A stretch of DNA of 64,000 bases from Hyphomicrobiales bacterium (GTDB lineage Bacteria > Pseudomonadota > Alphaproteobacteria > Rhizobiales > Beijerinckiaceae), in NCBI GenBank assembly GCA_028869185.1, contig JAGWTA010000009.1, positions 27,258 through 91,257 of the forward strand, in the 5' to 3' direction. This document shows positions 16,819 through 25,672 of the stretch, in pieces; within the stretch, counting starts at the first letter, position 1; the number at the start of each line of letters is the position of its first letter. The position numbers and the translations under genes are program-made. The notes beneath the pieces were generated by a model. It was not told where the DNA came from and searched no databases. It saw nothing but the letters and a program-made list of their open reading frames with translations.

Positions 16819-18039
16819 TCAGCCGGCCGCCTTGGACTTCATCGGGACGACGTTGTGCAAGGTGTCGACGCTGTCGAAGAACTTGCGCAGGTTGCGCGCG
16901 GCCTGACGGATGCGCTGCTCGTTCTCGACAATCGCGAGGCGGATGTAATCGTCGCCATGCTCGCCGAAGCCGATGCCCGGCGAAACCGCAACATCCGCCT
17001 TCTCGACCAGCATCTTGCAGAATTCGAGCGAGCCCATCTGCTTGAACGGCTCGGGGATCGGGCTCCAGGCGAACATCGTCGCCTCCGGAACGGGCACATT
17101 CCAGCCGGCCTGCGCGAAGCTCTCGACGAGCACGTCGCGGCGGCGCTTGTAGATCGCGCGCATTTCCCTGATGCAATCGTCGGGGCCGTTCAGAGCTGCG
17201 GTCGCAGCGACCTGAATGGGCGTGAAGGCGCCGTAATCAAGATAGGATTTCACCCGCGCCAGCGCTGCGATCAGCCGCTCGTTGCCGACGGCAAAGCCCA
17301 TGCGCCAGCCCGCCATCGAGAAGGTTTTCGACATCGAGGTGAATTCCACCGTCACATCCATCGCGCCCGGCACTTCAAGGACCGATGGCGGCGGGTTTTC
17401 GTCGAAATAGACTTCGGCGTAGGCAAGGTCGGACAGAATGAAAATGTCGTGCTTTTTCGCAAACGCGACGAGATCTTTATAGAAGTCGAGGCTTGCGACC
17501 ATTGCCGTCGGATTGGAAGGATAGCAAACGACCACTGCGATCGGCTTGGGGATCGAATGCATGATCGCCCGTTCGAGCGCCGGGAAATAGGCGGGCGTCG
17601 GTTCCGCCGGAACGGAGCGGATGACGCCGCCGGCCATCAGGAATCCGAAAGCGTGGATCGGATAGGACGGATTGGGCACCAGCACGACATCGCCCGGCGC
17701 CGTGATCGCCTGCGCCATGTTGGCGAAGCCCTCTTTCGAGCCGAGCGTGGCGACGACCTGCGTGTCCGGGTTCAGCTTCACGTTGAAGCGCCGCGCATAA
17801 TAAGCGGCCTGCGCGCGACGCAGGCCCGCAATGCCCTTTGAGGCCGAATAACGATCCGTACGCGGCTTGCCGGCCGTTTCGACCAGCTTGTCGACGACGT
17901 GTTTCGGCGCCGGCAGGTCCGGGTTGCCCATGCCCAGGTCGATGATGTCGGCCCCGCCGTTGCGGGCCTGCGCCTTGAGCCGGTTCACCTGCTCGAAGAC
18001 ATAGGGCGGCAATCGCCGCACGCGATAGAAATCGGACAT
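16819..18039 (-). CDS. PLP-dependent class I aminotransferase (AlaC/LL-DAP aminotransferase-like)
   Basis: Cytosolic fold-type I aminotransferase, 406 residues. The PLP-binding Lys is in SMSKTFSMAGWRMGF (Lys238); SNPTAMVAS (about 175-183) and DLAYAEVYFD (204-213) contain the residues contacting the cofactor. Relatives in this genomic position (upstream of hom) are annotated as alanine-synthesising AlaC or LL-diaminopimelate aminotransferase; the sequence alone does not decide the substrate. The ATG at 18039 follows AAGGAA at good spacing, whereas an upstream Met would add an unrelated 12 residues. Likely operon with the downstream EamA gene. Confidence 0.9.
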   Translation of the reverse strand: MSDFYRVRRLPPYVFEQVNRLKAQARNGGADIIDLGMGNPDLPAPKHVVDKLVETAGKPRTDRYSASKGIAGLRRAQAAYYARRFNVKLNPDTQVVATLGSKEGFANMAQAITAPGDVVLVPNPSYPIHAFGFLMAGGVIRSVPAEPTPAYFPALERAIMHSIPKPIAVVVCYPSNPTAMVASLDFYKDLVAFAKKHDIFILSDLAYAEVYFDENPPPSVLEVPGAMDVTVEFTSMSKTFSMAGWRMGFAVGNERLIAALARVKSYLDYGAFTPIQVAATAALNGPDDCIREMRAIYKRRRDVLVESFAQAGWNVPVPEATMFAWSPIPEPFKQMGSLEFCKMLVEKADVAVSPGIGFGEHGDDYIRLAIVENEQRIRQAARNLRKFFDSVDTLHNVVPMKSKAAG

Positions 18040-18162
18040 TGGAATTCCTTGTCTCGCCGCTGCTGGCGGCGTCATTGTTGTTTTTACCCTGAATCGGGCG
18101 GGATTTGCATCGGGAAAACGCGAAGGGAATCGTCGGGTGTTTATCCGGCCGCCCGACCCGGC

Positions 18163-18600
18163 CTATTTAGCTCGGGCAGGCTTCCAGGGATGGCGGCCGC
18201 TGTTCATTTGCGCAGCAAGCGCACGGTTGCGCGCGCCGGCCGCCTGCAGGGCGCGGATTTCGGCCTGGCGCTGGGCCTGCGTCTTGCCGCCGCCAGCGCG
18301 AGCGCGATTGCGAGCGGCGGCGCCTTCCAGCCGGCGCACTTCGCCGTCGACCTGCCGCTGCGATTTCAGCGGCCTGCCCTCATCATGCTTGATGATCGGC
18401 TGATAATCGAGCGTCTGCGGCTGCGGTCGGGTGCGGGCGACGAAAGCGGGCGGCGGCGGAATCTCGCGCGTCGGACGCCATTTCAGCATCACCTCGAACG
18501 GGCTTTCTCCGATCTCGAAAGCTGCGGCCGGGGCGCACAGGGCCAGCGCCGCGCAAAACGCAGCGGCTTTCAACCCCATCTCGCCCAAAGCCATTGTCAT
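18163..18600 (-). CDS. hypothetical secreted basic protein (145 aa)
   Basis: Unrecognised protein with an N-terminal signal peptide (hydrophobic core AAAFCAALALCAPAAA, cleavage about residue 27). The mature part is basic, with a Pro-rich stretch (REIPPPPAFVARTRPQPQT) and an Arg/Ala/Gln-rich, probably helical, C-terminal region (residues about 78-135). It lies upstream of the aminotransferase on the same strand with a 123-base gap and is divergent from phaC. Any of the Met codons at residues 1, 3 or 8 could be the start. Function unknown. Confidence 0.6.
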   Translation of the reverse strand: MTMALGEMGLKAAAFCAALALCAPAAAFEIGESPFEVMLKWRPTREIPPPPAFVARTRPQPQTLDYQPIIKHDEGRPLKSQRQVDGEVRRLEGAAARNRARAGGGKTQAQRQAEIRALQAAGARNRALAAQMNSGRHPWKPARAK

Positions 18601-18681
18601 CGGAGCGTCCGACCTTAGCTATACGTCAAATTTCCCGGTTGCCGGATTCGGCGGCCCGGTCTTTATTATGAAACAAAACGC

Positions 18682-18694
18682 GCTGCAAAGCAGC
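18682..18694. promoter_or_regulatory. candidate PhaR-type operator upstream of phaC
   Basis: The inverted repeat GCTGCAAAGCAGC fits the CTGC-N3/4-GCAG motif reported for the PHA-sensing repressor PhaR in Paracoccus and Rhodobacter. It lies 28 bases upstream of the phaC start, between any promoter and the ribosome binding site. Arms are short, so chance occurrence is possible; the position and motif agreement are the support. No phaR gene is in the window. Confidence 0.45.
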
Positions 18695-18721
18695 CGAATC
18701 CTTTGCCCGGGAGGGGCGCTC

Positions 18722-20842
18722 ATGTCGAAAAAGAAAAAAGCGCGCGAGGAACGCCGCGAAAATCGCGAAGCCTTCCTGTCCGAAACCCCCAAGGTAGTCA
18801 TGATGGCGGACCATCGACGCGCTTCCGATGCGGAAGCTGCGCCGGCAAAGGAGTCCGAGCCTGCAGCCCCCGTCGCTGCGCAATCGCCCGTTCCGCCCGC
18901 CCCTGCGCCTGCCGCCCCTCCTCCTGCCGCCCCTGCGCCGCCGGCGCAGGCGGCCGTCGAACACAAGCCGCAGGCCAAGGCCGAGCCGAAGGCTGCCGAA
19001 AAGGCGGCGCCGCATGCTGACCAAAAAACGGCCGCAGCAAAACCCGAGGCGCAGAAGGCCGCGCCGCAAACGCCCGCCGCGCTCGATGTCGAGCGGCTGG
19101 CGCAGAATGTGACGCGCGCTGTCGATCAGGCCGCGCGCATCTTCGCGGCGATGCGCCCTGCCGAGAGCGTGGCCCACCCAACCCCCTTCGCCGACGAAAT
19201 GGGCGACGCCGTGCGCTCGCTTGGCAAGGCCGCCGAATATTGGGTCGCCGATCCCGCGCGCATGATGCAGGCCCATACCGCGCTCTCCAGCGCCTTCGTC
19301 AACATCTGGGGCAACACGTTCCGCCGCATGACCGGCGAGGATGTCGAGCCCGCCATCGCGCATGATCCGCGCGACAAGCGTTTTGCCGATCCGATGTGGC
19401 GGGAAAATCCGCTCTACGACTTCTTCCGCCAGACGCACGCGATGACGACCGCCTGGGCCGATCATCTCGTCATGCAGAACAAGGATCTGGACGAACTGGC
19501 GCGCGCCAAGGCGAATTTCTACGTGCGACAGATTTCGGCTGCGCTATCGCCGTCGAATTTCATTCCGACCAATCCCGAACTGACTCGCAAGACGCTCGAG
19601 GAGGAAGGCGAAAATCTCGTGCGCGGCATGCAGATGCTCGCCGAGGACATCGACGCCGGCAAAGGCTCGCTGAAATTGCGCCAGTCGGATTCCAGCAAGT
19701 TCAAGCTGGGCGAAAACATGGCGACGACGCCGGGCAAAGTCGTCTGGCGCAACGACCTCATCGAATTGCTGCAATACGAGCCGACGACGGAGACGGTCTA
19801 CAAGCGGCCGCTGCTGATCTGTCCGCCGTGGATCAACAAATTCTACATTCTCGATCTCAACGCCGAGAAGAGTTTCATCCGCTGGTGCGTCGACCAGGGG
19901 CTGACCGTCTTCGTGATTTCGTGGGTCAACCCGGACGGGCGGCTCGCGGACAAGGGTTTCGACGACTACATGCGCGAGGGCATTCTGGAATCGCTCGACG
20001 TGATCGAGCGCATCACCGGCGAACATGAAGTGACGAGCATCGGCTATTGCGTCGGCGGCACGCTGATGTCGGTTGCGCTCGCCTATCTGGCGGCGACCGG
20101 CGACCAGCGCATCACCTCGTCCACCTTGTTCACGACGCAGGTCGATTTCACAGACCCCGGCGAGTTGAAAGTCTTCACGGACGCCGACACGATCCGCAGC
20201 GTGGAATCGAAAATGGCGTCGGCGGGCTTTCTCGACGGGTCGCGCATGGCGAACGCCTTCAACATGCTTCGCCCCAGCGACCTGATCTGGTCCTATGTCG
20301 TCAACAATTACATGAAGGGTCAGGCGCCGATGGCGTTCGACCTTTTGACATGGAATTCGGATTCGACGCGCATGACGCGCGCCAATCACTCGTTTTATCT
20401 GCGCGAGTGCTACCTCACCAACAATCTGGCGAAGGGCAACATGGTGATCGACGGGCAGCGGCTCGACCTCGGCAAGATCACCGTGCCGATCTACGATCTG
20501 GCTGCGAAGGAAGATCATATCGCGCCGGCGAAATCGGCGTTCAACGGCGCCAAGCTGTTCGGCGGCGAGGTGGAATATGTGATGGCCGGTTCGGGCCATA
20601 TCGCAGGCGTCGTCAATCCGCCCTACAAGCCGAAATACCAGTTCTGGACCGGCGAGCGGCCTTCGGGCGCATTCGAGGACTGGGTGAAGGCCGCCAAGGA
20701 AACGCCCGGCTCGTGGTGGCCGCACTGGATTGAATGGATCAAGAACCAGGCGCCCGACAAAGTGCCGGCGCGCGAACCCGGCGGGGGCAAAGTAGAGATT
20801 CTGGGCGATGCTCCCGGCGAATATGTGCGGGCGAAGTGCTGA
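18722..20842 (+). CDS. phaC: class I poly(3-hydroxyalkanoate) synthase PhaC with long N-terminal extension
   Basis: Polymerises (R)-3-hydroxyacyl-CoA to PHA at the granule surface. 706 residues, against 560-600 for typical class I enzymes. The lipase-like box is GYCVGG with catalytic Cys443; the Asp is in LAAKEDHIAP and the His in GSGHIAG near residue 620. PhaC N-terminal domain begins near residue 155. Before it lies a low-complexity stretch: residues 1-20 rich in Lys/Arg/Glu, then about 30-125 rich in Pro, Ala and Lys. The ATG at 18722 follows GGGAGGGG, so the extension is probably translated; a Met pair at residues 27-28 would still keep most of it. A putative PhaR site lies upstream; the FAH-family gene follows after 46 bases. 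Confidence 0.93.
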   Translation: MSKKKKAREERRENREAFLSETPKVVMMADHRRASDAEAAPAKESEPAAPVAAQSPVPPAPAPAAPPPAAPAPPAQAAVEHKPQAKAEPKAAEKAAPHADQKTAAAKPEAQKAAPQTPAALDVERLAQNVTRAVDQAARIFAAMRPAESVAHPTPFADEMGDAVRSLGKAAEYWVADPARMMQAHTALSSAFVNIWGNTFRRMTGEDVEPAIAHDPRDKRFADPMWRENPLYDFFRQTHAMTTAWADHLVMQNKDLDELARAKANFYVRQISAALSPSNFIPTNPELTRKTLEEEGENLVRGMQMLAEDIDAGKGSLKLRQSDSSKFKLGENMATTPGKVVWRNDLIELLQYEPTTETVYKRPLLICPPWINKFYILDLNAEKSFIRWCVDQGLTVFVISWVNPDGRLADKGFDDYMREGILESLDVIERITGEHEVTSIGYCVGGTLMSVALAYLAATGDQRITSSTLFTTQVDFTDPGELKVFTDADTIRSVESKMASAGFLDGSRMANAFNMLRPSDLIWSYVVNNYMKGQAPMAFDLLTWNSDSTRMTRANHSFYLRECYLTNNLAKGNMVIDGQRLDLGKITVPIYDLAAKEDHIAPAKSAFNGAKLFGGEVEYVMAGSGHIAGVVNPPYKPKYQFWTGERPSGAFEDWVKAAKETPGSWWPHWIEWIKNQAPDKVPAREPGGGKVEILGDAPGEYVRAKC

Positions 20843-20888
20843 CGGGATGTGATAGTTTCGCGCGCGAAGCACTCTGGAGATCGCGCGC

Positions 20889-21761
20889 ATGAAACTGGTC
20901 CGTTATGGCAAACCCGGCGACGAGAAGCCCGGCGTCATCGACGCCAACGGCAAATTGCGCGATTGCTCGGACATCGTTCCCGATCACGTCTGGCATTATC
21001 TCGGCCCGAAATATCGCAAGCAGATCGCCAAGGCGTTGAAGAAGGGCGAACTCAAAGCGGTCGGCGGCAGGCCGCGCATCGGCGCGCCGATCGCGCAGCC
21101 CGGCAATTTCATCGGCGTCGGCCTCAACTACGCCGATCATGCCGCCGAAGCGCGCATGCCGGTTCCCACGGAACCGATCCTGTTCAACAAGGCGCCCAAT
21201 TGCATCAGCGGCCCCTACGACGATCTCATACTGCCCAGGGGCGCAGCCAAGACGGATTGGGAGGTGGAGCTGGCGATCGTCATCGGCGTTGAAGCCGAAA
21301 ACGTGTCGAAGGAAGACGCACTTGACCATGTCGCGGGATTGTGTCTTGCCAATGATGTTTCGGAGCGCGCCTGGCAGATCGAGCGCGGCGGCAACTGGAT
21401 GAAGGGCAAAAGCGCGCCGACGTTCGGGCCGCTCGGGCCCTGGCTCGTGACGCTCGATGAAATCGCGGACCCGCAAAACCTCGCGCTCTGGCTCGATGTC
21501 AACGGCGAGCGGATGCAGAACGGCAATACGAAGACGATGATCTTCGATGTGAAGACGCTCGTGTCCTACATATCGCAATTCATGACGCTGGAGCCTGGCG
21601 ATGTGATCGTGACGGGCACGCCGCCGGGGGTGGGCATGGCGCAACAGCCGCCGCGCTTTCTGCAGGATGGCGATACCGTGCGGCTCGGCGGCGAGGGTCT
21701 TGGCGAACAGGCCTATCGGGTCGTCGCCACGAAGGCGCGCGCCGCCAAGGCGCGCGCATAG
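20889..21761 (+). CDS. fumarylacetoacetate hydrolase (FAH) family protein
   Basis: 290-residue cytosolic enzyme of the FAH superfamily, which includes acylpyruvases, 2-hydroxyhepta-2,4-diene-1,7-dioate isomerases and ureidoglycolate lyase. The conserved metal-binding core begins at FIGVGLNYADHAAEARMP (residues about 76-93), followed by the metal-ligand segment TDWEVELAIVIG (about 120-131) and the C-terminal GDVIVTGTPPGVG signature. ATG at 20889 has TGGAG upstream. It follows phaC by 46 bases and may be co-transcribed, though no pathway link is obvious. Specific substrate not assignable from sequence. Confidence 0.88.
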   Translation: MKLVRYGKPGDEKPGVIDANGKLRDCSDIVPDHVWHYLGPKYRKQIAKALKKGELKAVGGRPRIGAPIAQPGNFIGVGLNYADHAAEARMPVPTEPILFNKAPNCISGPYDDLILPRGAAKTDWEVELAIVIGVEAENVSKEDALDHVAGLCLANDVSERAWQIERGGNWMKGKSAPTFGPLGPWLVTLDEIADPQNLALWLDVNGERMQNGNTKTMIFDVKTLVSYISQFMTLEPGDVIVTGTPPGVGMAQQPPRFLQDGDTVRLGGEGLGEQAYRVVATKARAAKARA

Positions 21762-21778
21762 CGCCCTGGCGCGCGCGT

Positions 21779-22690
21779 CTAGACGCCCAGCATCAATTCC
21801 AGATTCTGCACGGCCGCGCCGGACGCTCCCTTGCCGAGATTGTCGAGACGCGCAACGACGATCGCCTGACGGCGCGTCTCGTTGGGATAGACGAAAAGCT
21901 CGAGATCGTTCGTGCCGTTGAGCGCAAGCGCGCTCAACTTGCCCGAGCCGTCCGCCTTCCTGACGTGGACGTAACGCTGGCCGGCGTAATGTTTCTCGAG
22001 CGCTGATTCCAGATCGGCGGCCTTCGGCTTGCCGGGCAAGGCGTCGAGTTGCAGCGGCAGGTTGACCAGCATCCCCTGCCGGAAATTGCCGACCGCCGGC
22101 GCAAACAGCGGGCGCGCGGCAAGGCCCGACCAGCGCATGATTTCTGGAACGTGCTTGTGCTCGAGCCCAAGGCCGTATTCCTCGAACAAGGGCGCCTTGT
22201 GCGTCTCGTAAGCCTCGATCATCTGCCGCCCGCCGCCGGAATAGCCCGATACGGCGTTGATGGTCAGCGGCTGGTCCTTGTGCAGGAGGCCTGCGTCGAT
22301 CAGCGGGCGCAGCATCGCGATGGCGCCGGTTGCGTAACAGCCTGGATTGGACACGCGGCGCGCCTTTGCGATGGCGGCGCCCTGCCCGTCCGTCAATTCA
22401 GGAAAGCCATAGGTCCAGCCGTCGGCGACGCGATGAGCGGTCGAGGCGTCGAGCAAGCGCGGGCCGCTCGCGCCAAGACTTTCGACAATCGCGGCCGTCT
22501 CGCGCGAGGCGTCATCCGGCAGGCACAGGATGGCGAGATCGACCGAGGCAAGCAATTCGGTCTTGGCACCGGGATCCTTGCGCTTGTCGGGATCAATCGA
22601 AACGAGCGTGACGCCGGCATGGCCGCCGAGCTTCTCGCGGATTTCGAGGCCAGTGGTGCCCGCTTCCCCGTCGATAAAAACCTTGGCCAT
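21779..22690 (-). CDS. argC: N-acetyl-gamma-glutamyl-phosphate reductase (type 2 ArgC)
   Basis: NADPH-dependent reduction of N-acetyl-glutamyl-5-phosphate to the semialdehyde in arginine synthesis. 303 residues, the length of the short (type 2) class. N-terminal dinucleotide-binding loop GEAGTTG (8-14), and active-site Cys118 in [14 protein letters not shown]. The ATG at 22690 follows GTGAGG; an in-frame TTG two codons earlier is less likely. Placed directly downstream of rpsI on the same strand but separated by the rpsI terminator; rplM-rpsI-argC is a recurrent order in Hyphomicrobiales. Confidence 0.95.
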   Translation of the reverse strand: MAKVFIDGEAGTTGLEIREKLGGHAGVTLVSIDPDKRKDPGAKTELLASVDLAILCLPDDASRETAAIVESLGASGPRLLDASTAHRVADGWTYGFPELTDGQGAAIAKARRVSNPGCYATGAIAMLRPLIDAGLLHKDQPLTINAVSGYSGGGRQMIEAYETHKAPLFEEYGLGLEHKHVPEIMRWSGLAARPLFAPAVGNFRQGMLVNLPLQLDALPGKPKAADLESALEKHYAGQRYVHVRKADGSGKLSALALNGTNDLELFVYPNETRRQAIVVARLDNLGKGASGAAVQNLELMLGV

Positions 22691-22731
22691 AACCAAACCT
22701 CACGCCGCTCTCAGGGCACAATAGCACAAAG

Positions 22732-22759
22732 AAAAAGGGCGGCCCGCAAGCCGCCCTTT
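22732..22759 (-). terminator. rho-independent terminator after rpsI
   Basis: Read on the minus strand: stem AAAGGGCGGC / GCCGCCCTTT (10 bp) with a 6-base loop, followed by TTCTTTG. It lies 20 bases after the rpsI stop and separates the ribosomal-protein operon from argC. Confidence 0.85.
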
Positions 22760-22778
22760 CCAAAACCGTCGAAGCAGA

Positions 22779-23255
22779 TCAGCGCTTCGAGAACTGGAAG
22801 CTGCGGCGGGCTTTCTTGCGGCCGTATTTCTTGCGCTCGACCACGCGCGAGTCGCGGGTCAGGAAGCCTTCCTTCTTGAGCGGCGAGCGCAGCTCGGGCT
22901 CGAAGTTGGTGAGGGCCTTGGCGAGGCCGTGACGCACCGCGCCGGCCTGCCCCGACAGGCCGCCGCCGGCGACCGAGATCATGAGGTCGTACTGGCCAAG
23001 GCGATTGGCGACCACCAGCGGCTGCTGGATGATCATGCGCAGGACCGGGCGAGCGAAATAGACGTCGAAGGCGCGGCCGTTGACGGTGGTCTTGCCGGAG
23101 CCCGGCTTGATCCACACGCGGGCGACAGCGTCCTTGCGCTTGCCTGTGGCGTAGGCGCGGCCGAGCTTGTCGACCTTCTTTTCATATTTCGGCGCTTCAG
23201 GCTGGGCGTTCGGCGCGGTCTTCAGATCGGCGAGGGAGGAAAGCGTCTCGGCCAT
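22779..23255 (-). CDS. rpsI: 30S ribosomal protein S9
   Basis: 158 residues; the S9 fold occupies the C-terminal ~130, with the signature [19 protein letters not shown] and the conserved basic C-terminus RRSFQFSKR whose last Arg reaches the P-site tRNA. The N-terminal ~28 residues are a variable extension usual in alphaproteobacteria. Its ATG lies two bases after the rplM stop: a classic rplM-rpsI operon. Confidence 0.98.
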   Translation of the reverse strand: MAETLSSLADLKTAPNAQPEAPKYEKKVDKLGRAYATGKRKDAVARVWIKPGSGKTTVNGRAFDVYFARPVLRMIIQQPLVVANRLGQYDLMISVAGGGLSGQAGAVRHGLAKALTNFEPELRSPLKKEGFLTRDSRVVERKKYGRKKARRSFQFSKR

Positions 23256-23257
23256 AA

Positions 23258-23728
23258 TCAGGCGCTCCGGCTGTTCTTGGAATTCATGGAAGCGACGTCG
23301 AGAACCGTCGGGTTCTGCGCGGCGTGCGGATGGTCGGCGCCTTTGTAAACGCGCAGGTTGCCGAGCTGCTTGCGGCCAAGCGGACCGCGCGGAAGCATGC
23401 GCTCGACCGCCTTCTCGACAACGCGCTCAGGAAAGCGGCCTTCGAGGATGAACTTGGCGGACCGTTCCTTGATGCCGCCCGGAAAACCGGTGTGGTGATA
23501 ATAGACCTTCTGGTCGCGCTTGCGCCCGGTCAGCACCACCTTTTCGGCGTTGATGACGATGATGTTGTCGCCATCGTCCATGTGGGGCGTGAAGGTGGGC
23601 TTGTGCTTGCCGCGCAGATGCATCGCGACAATCGTGGCGAGGCGGCCGACGACCAGCCCTTTGGCGTCGATCAGCACCCATTTCTTTTCGATATCGGCCG
23701 GTTTGGCCGAATAGGTCTTGCCGTACAT
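23258..23728 (-). CDS. rplM: 50S ribosomal protein L13
   Basis: 156 residues. L13 signatures visible: [25 protein letters not shown] near the N-terminus, [22 protein letters not shown] in the centre and [25 protein letters not shown] near the C-terminus. ATG at 23728 chosen; a TTG two codons earlier is also in frame. First gene of rplM-rpsI. Confidence 0.98.
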   Translation of the reverse strand: MYGKTYSAKPADIEKKWVLIDAKGLVVGRLATIVAMHLRGKHKPTFTPHMDDGDNIIVINAEKVVLTGRKRDQKVYYHHTGFPGGIKERSAKFILEGRFPERVVEKAVERMLPRGPLGRKQLGNLRVYKGADHPHAAQNPTVLDVASMNSKNSRSA

Positions 23729-23830
23729 GTTCAAATCCGTAGCGAAACGGCCGGCGAAACGCCGGCCGGGATGGCGGGCTTATAGGGGCGTTCGCGGGCC
23801 GCGTCAACAATTCGAGCGCGCATTGCCTCT

Positions 23831-23862
23831 AAAAACGCAATGTTTATGAGGCTCATTGCGTT
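23831..23862 (-). terminator. rho-independent terminator after the thioesterase gene
   Basis: On the minus strand, stem AACGCAATG / CATTGCGTT (9 bp) with an 11-base loop, followed by TTT and AGAGG. It lies 17 bases after the thioesterase stop and upstream of rplM. Confidence 0.7.
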
Positions 23863-23878
23863 GTGGTAATTAGTTACC

Positions 23879-24316
23879 TTATTTGCGAGGCGCAGGCGGG
23901 ATCGAGTAGGTGCCGCTGGCTTGCGCGACGATGGTTTGCGAGCCCTCGCTCCGCATATGCACCTCGCCTACCGCCAGCGCCTTGCCGAGCTTGATGAGCC
24001 GACAATCGGCCAGCATGTCCGCAGGCTGCGGTTTGGATACGAAATTGATCGTCAGATTTGTCGTCACGGCGAGCGGCACCCAGCCGATCGTGGCGAGAAT
24101 GGCGACATAGAGCGAAACGTCGGCGAGCGTGAACATCGCGGGGCCTGAAATCGTCCCGCCGGGACGCAGGTAGAAGTCCTTGTAGGGCATGCGCAGGCGC
24201 GCATGCATCAAGCCGCATTCCTCGATGTAAAATGCGCCCGCGCCAAAGCTTTGCGGGAAATGCTCGCCCAAAAGGCGCGTGAGTTCTTCGACGGAAAGCG
24301 GGTGCGGATGGTCCAT
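23879..24316 (-). CDS. PaaI-family acyl-CoA thioesterase (hotdog fold)
   Basis: 145-residue hotdog-fold protein. The motif RPGGTISGPAMFTLADVSLYVAI (about residues 51-73) carries the Gly-rich turn and the Asp of the catalytic helix as in PaaI/4HBT thioesterases, followed by TTNLTINFVSKPQP typical of the second half of the fold. Predicted to hydrolyse short or aromatic acyl-CoA; substrate unknown. Monocistronic, ended by the hairpin at 23831-23862. Confidence 0.88.
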   Translation of the reverse strand: MDHPHPLSVEELTRLLGEHFPQSFGAGAFYIEECGLMHARLRMPYKDFYLRPGGTISGPAMFTLADVSLYVAILATIGWVPLAVTTNLTINFVSKPQPADMLADCRLIKLGKALAVGEVHMRSEGSQTIVAQASGTYSIPPAPRK

Positions 24317-24509
24317 GCCGGTTGTTTAGCGCAAGCGCCGATAAACGCACACCCCGCCCCGCGACGCGCCCGCCTACACGCGGGACCTTTCCCCAGGCTT
24401 ATGGAAAATCCGCGTTAGCGCGATCTTTTGGTAAACGGGTAACCTATGCGAAAGAGATTGTTTGTACTGGTTCTTCGAACGCCGGGGGGCGTTCTTTGGG
24501 GATTTCCAG

Positions 24510-25598
24510 ATGCACAATCCATTTCCTGGCCGGCTCGCGCAATTCGCTCGCATCGAGGACGGGTCGATTGGCGTGATCGCCGCGCTGACGATTGCGCCGC
24601 TGCTTGTGATGGGCGGCGTCGCGATGGATTTCGCGCGCGTCAACGATGCGCGAGCCAGGTTGCAATCTGCGCTGGATTCGGCAGCGCTGGCCGGCGCTGG
24701 CTCTGCGTCCAACCAGGCTGCGACCGCATCGACGGTTTTCGCCAATGCGATGCGGCAGACCGGCCTTCAAACGCTCGGAACGCCTTCGTTCAGGACCGAT
24801 TCCACGGGAGCGTTCGTTGCGTCGGCGCAGGCGTCTGTCGCCATGCCGTTTGCGGCCATCGTCGGCTATTCGTCGACGACCGTCGGCGCGCAGGCGCAGG
24901 CGCTGCGCACCCAGAATTACACGCCGCAAACGCTGTCTTTCGCGATCAGCGGCGCCACCGGCTGGTACTGGAAGCAGGTCGACCTTTATGTGCATACAGC
25001 CGGCGACGCCGGCGATACGCTGATGGCAAGTTTCATCTATCAACCCGTCAATCTCAATCTGGCGACGGGCGCCACATCAGCCCTGTTTCGCAACAGCGCG
25101 GGCCAGATGGTCGCGGGCGCCGTGACGCAAACGATCGCGCTGAACAGCGGTTTCGATAAAATCTACATGAAGATGTCGGTGTACAGCGATGGCTGCGGTC
25201 CCGGCATGGCGCCGACGACGCCGATGCAGGGTTCGACGACGAGTTACAAGTGCGTTGCATCCGGAACGACCGTTAACCGCACCACTTACACGAAGACGAC
25301 GCAACCGACGATTTACGCGACGAACGATCCAAATACAGCGCAGAACCTGTTCATCGGGCTGGTCGAAGGCACGAGCAATGTCGGCAAGACGCAATTGGCG
25401 CCCGGCAAAGTTCCGTCGATTTTCACGCTGATGCCGTGCGGCGGCGGCGCTTCCAACAATGTGCAATACGCCTGGGAAGACACGCCGCCCGGTTCGCCGG
25501 GCGTTGGATCGTGGGCGCAGCAGGATTTCATCTTCAACGTCGCCCTCACCTGCTCGACGGGCAACGCCAATTTCCAGAATGTGAAATTGAAAAACTGA
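24510..25598 (+). CDS. TadE/TadG-like pilus-assembly family protein
   Basis: 362-residue protein anchored by one N-terminal membrane span. The start DGSIGVIAALTIAPLLVMGGVAMDFARVNDARARLQSALDSAALAGA (given here only as positions about 13-59; key parts GVIAALTIAP and ARLQSALDSAALA) is the TadE/G-like signature of Flp pilus biogenesis. The remainder is Thr/Asn/Gly-rich, secreted, with a few cysteines, and is not like a von Willebrand domain. The ATG at 24510 was preferred to one 16 codons earlier because it gives the normal short N-terminus. No other tad genes are nearby, so its role in a pilus is uncertain. A terminator follows at 25627. Confidence 0.75.
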   Translation: MHNPFPGRLAQFARIEDGSIGVIAALTIAPLLVMGGVAMDFARVNDARARLQSALDSAALAGAGSASNQAATASTVFANAMRQTGLQTLGTPSFRTDSTGAFVASAQASVAMPFAAIVGYSSTTVGAQAQALRTQNYTPQTLSFAISGATGWYWKQVDLYVHTAGDAGDTLMASFIYQPVNLNLATGATSALFRNSAGQMVAGAVTQTIALNSGFDKIYMKMSVYSDGCGPGMAPTTPMQGSTTSYKCVASGTTVNRTTYTKTTQPTIYATNDPNTAQNLFIGLVEGTSNVGKTQLAPGKVPSIFTLMPCGGGASNNVQYAWEDTPPGSPGVGSWAQQDFIFNVALTCSTGNANFQNVKLKN

Positions 25599-25626
25599 AA
25601 CGCCGCCCCGCCCCGCTCATAAAAAA

Positions 25627-25656
25627 GCCCGCGTCGATGCGCGGGCGTTTTTTTTT
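25627..25656 (+). terminator. rho-independent terminator after the TadG-like gene (bidirectional)
   Basis: Stem GCCCGCG / CGCGGGC with a 6-base loop, followed by G and nine T residues on the plus strand; on the minus strand the stem is followed by TTTTTT, so it also serves the convergent 41-residue gene. Confidence 0.88.
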
Positions 25657-25672
25657 GCGCGGAGTGAATATT

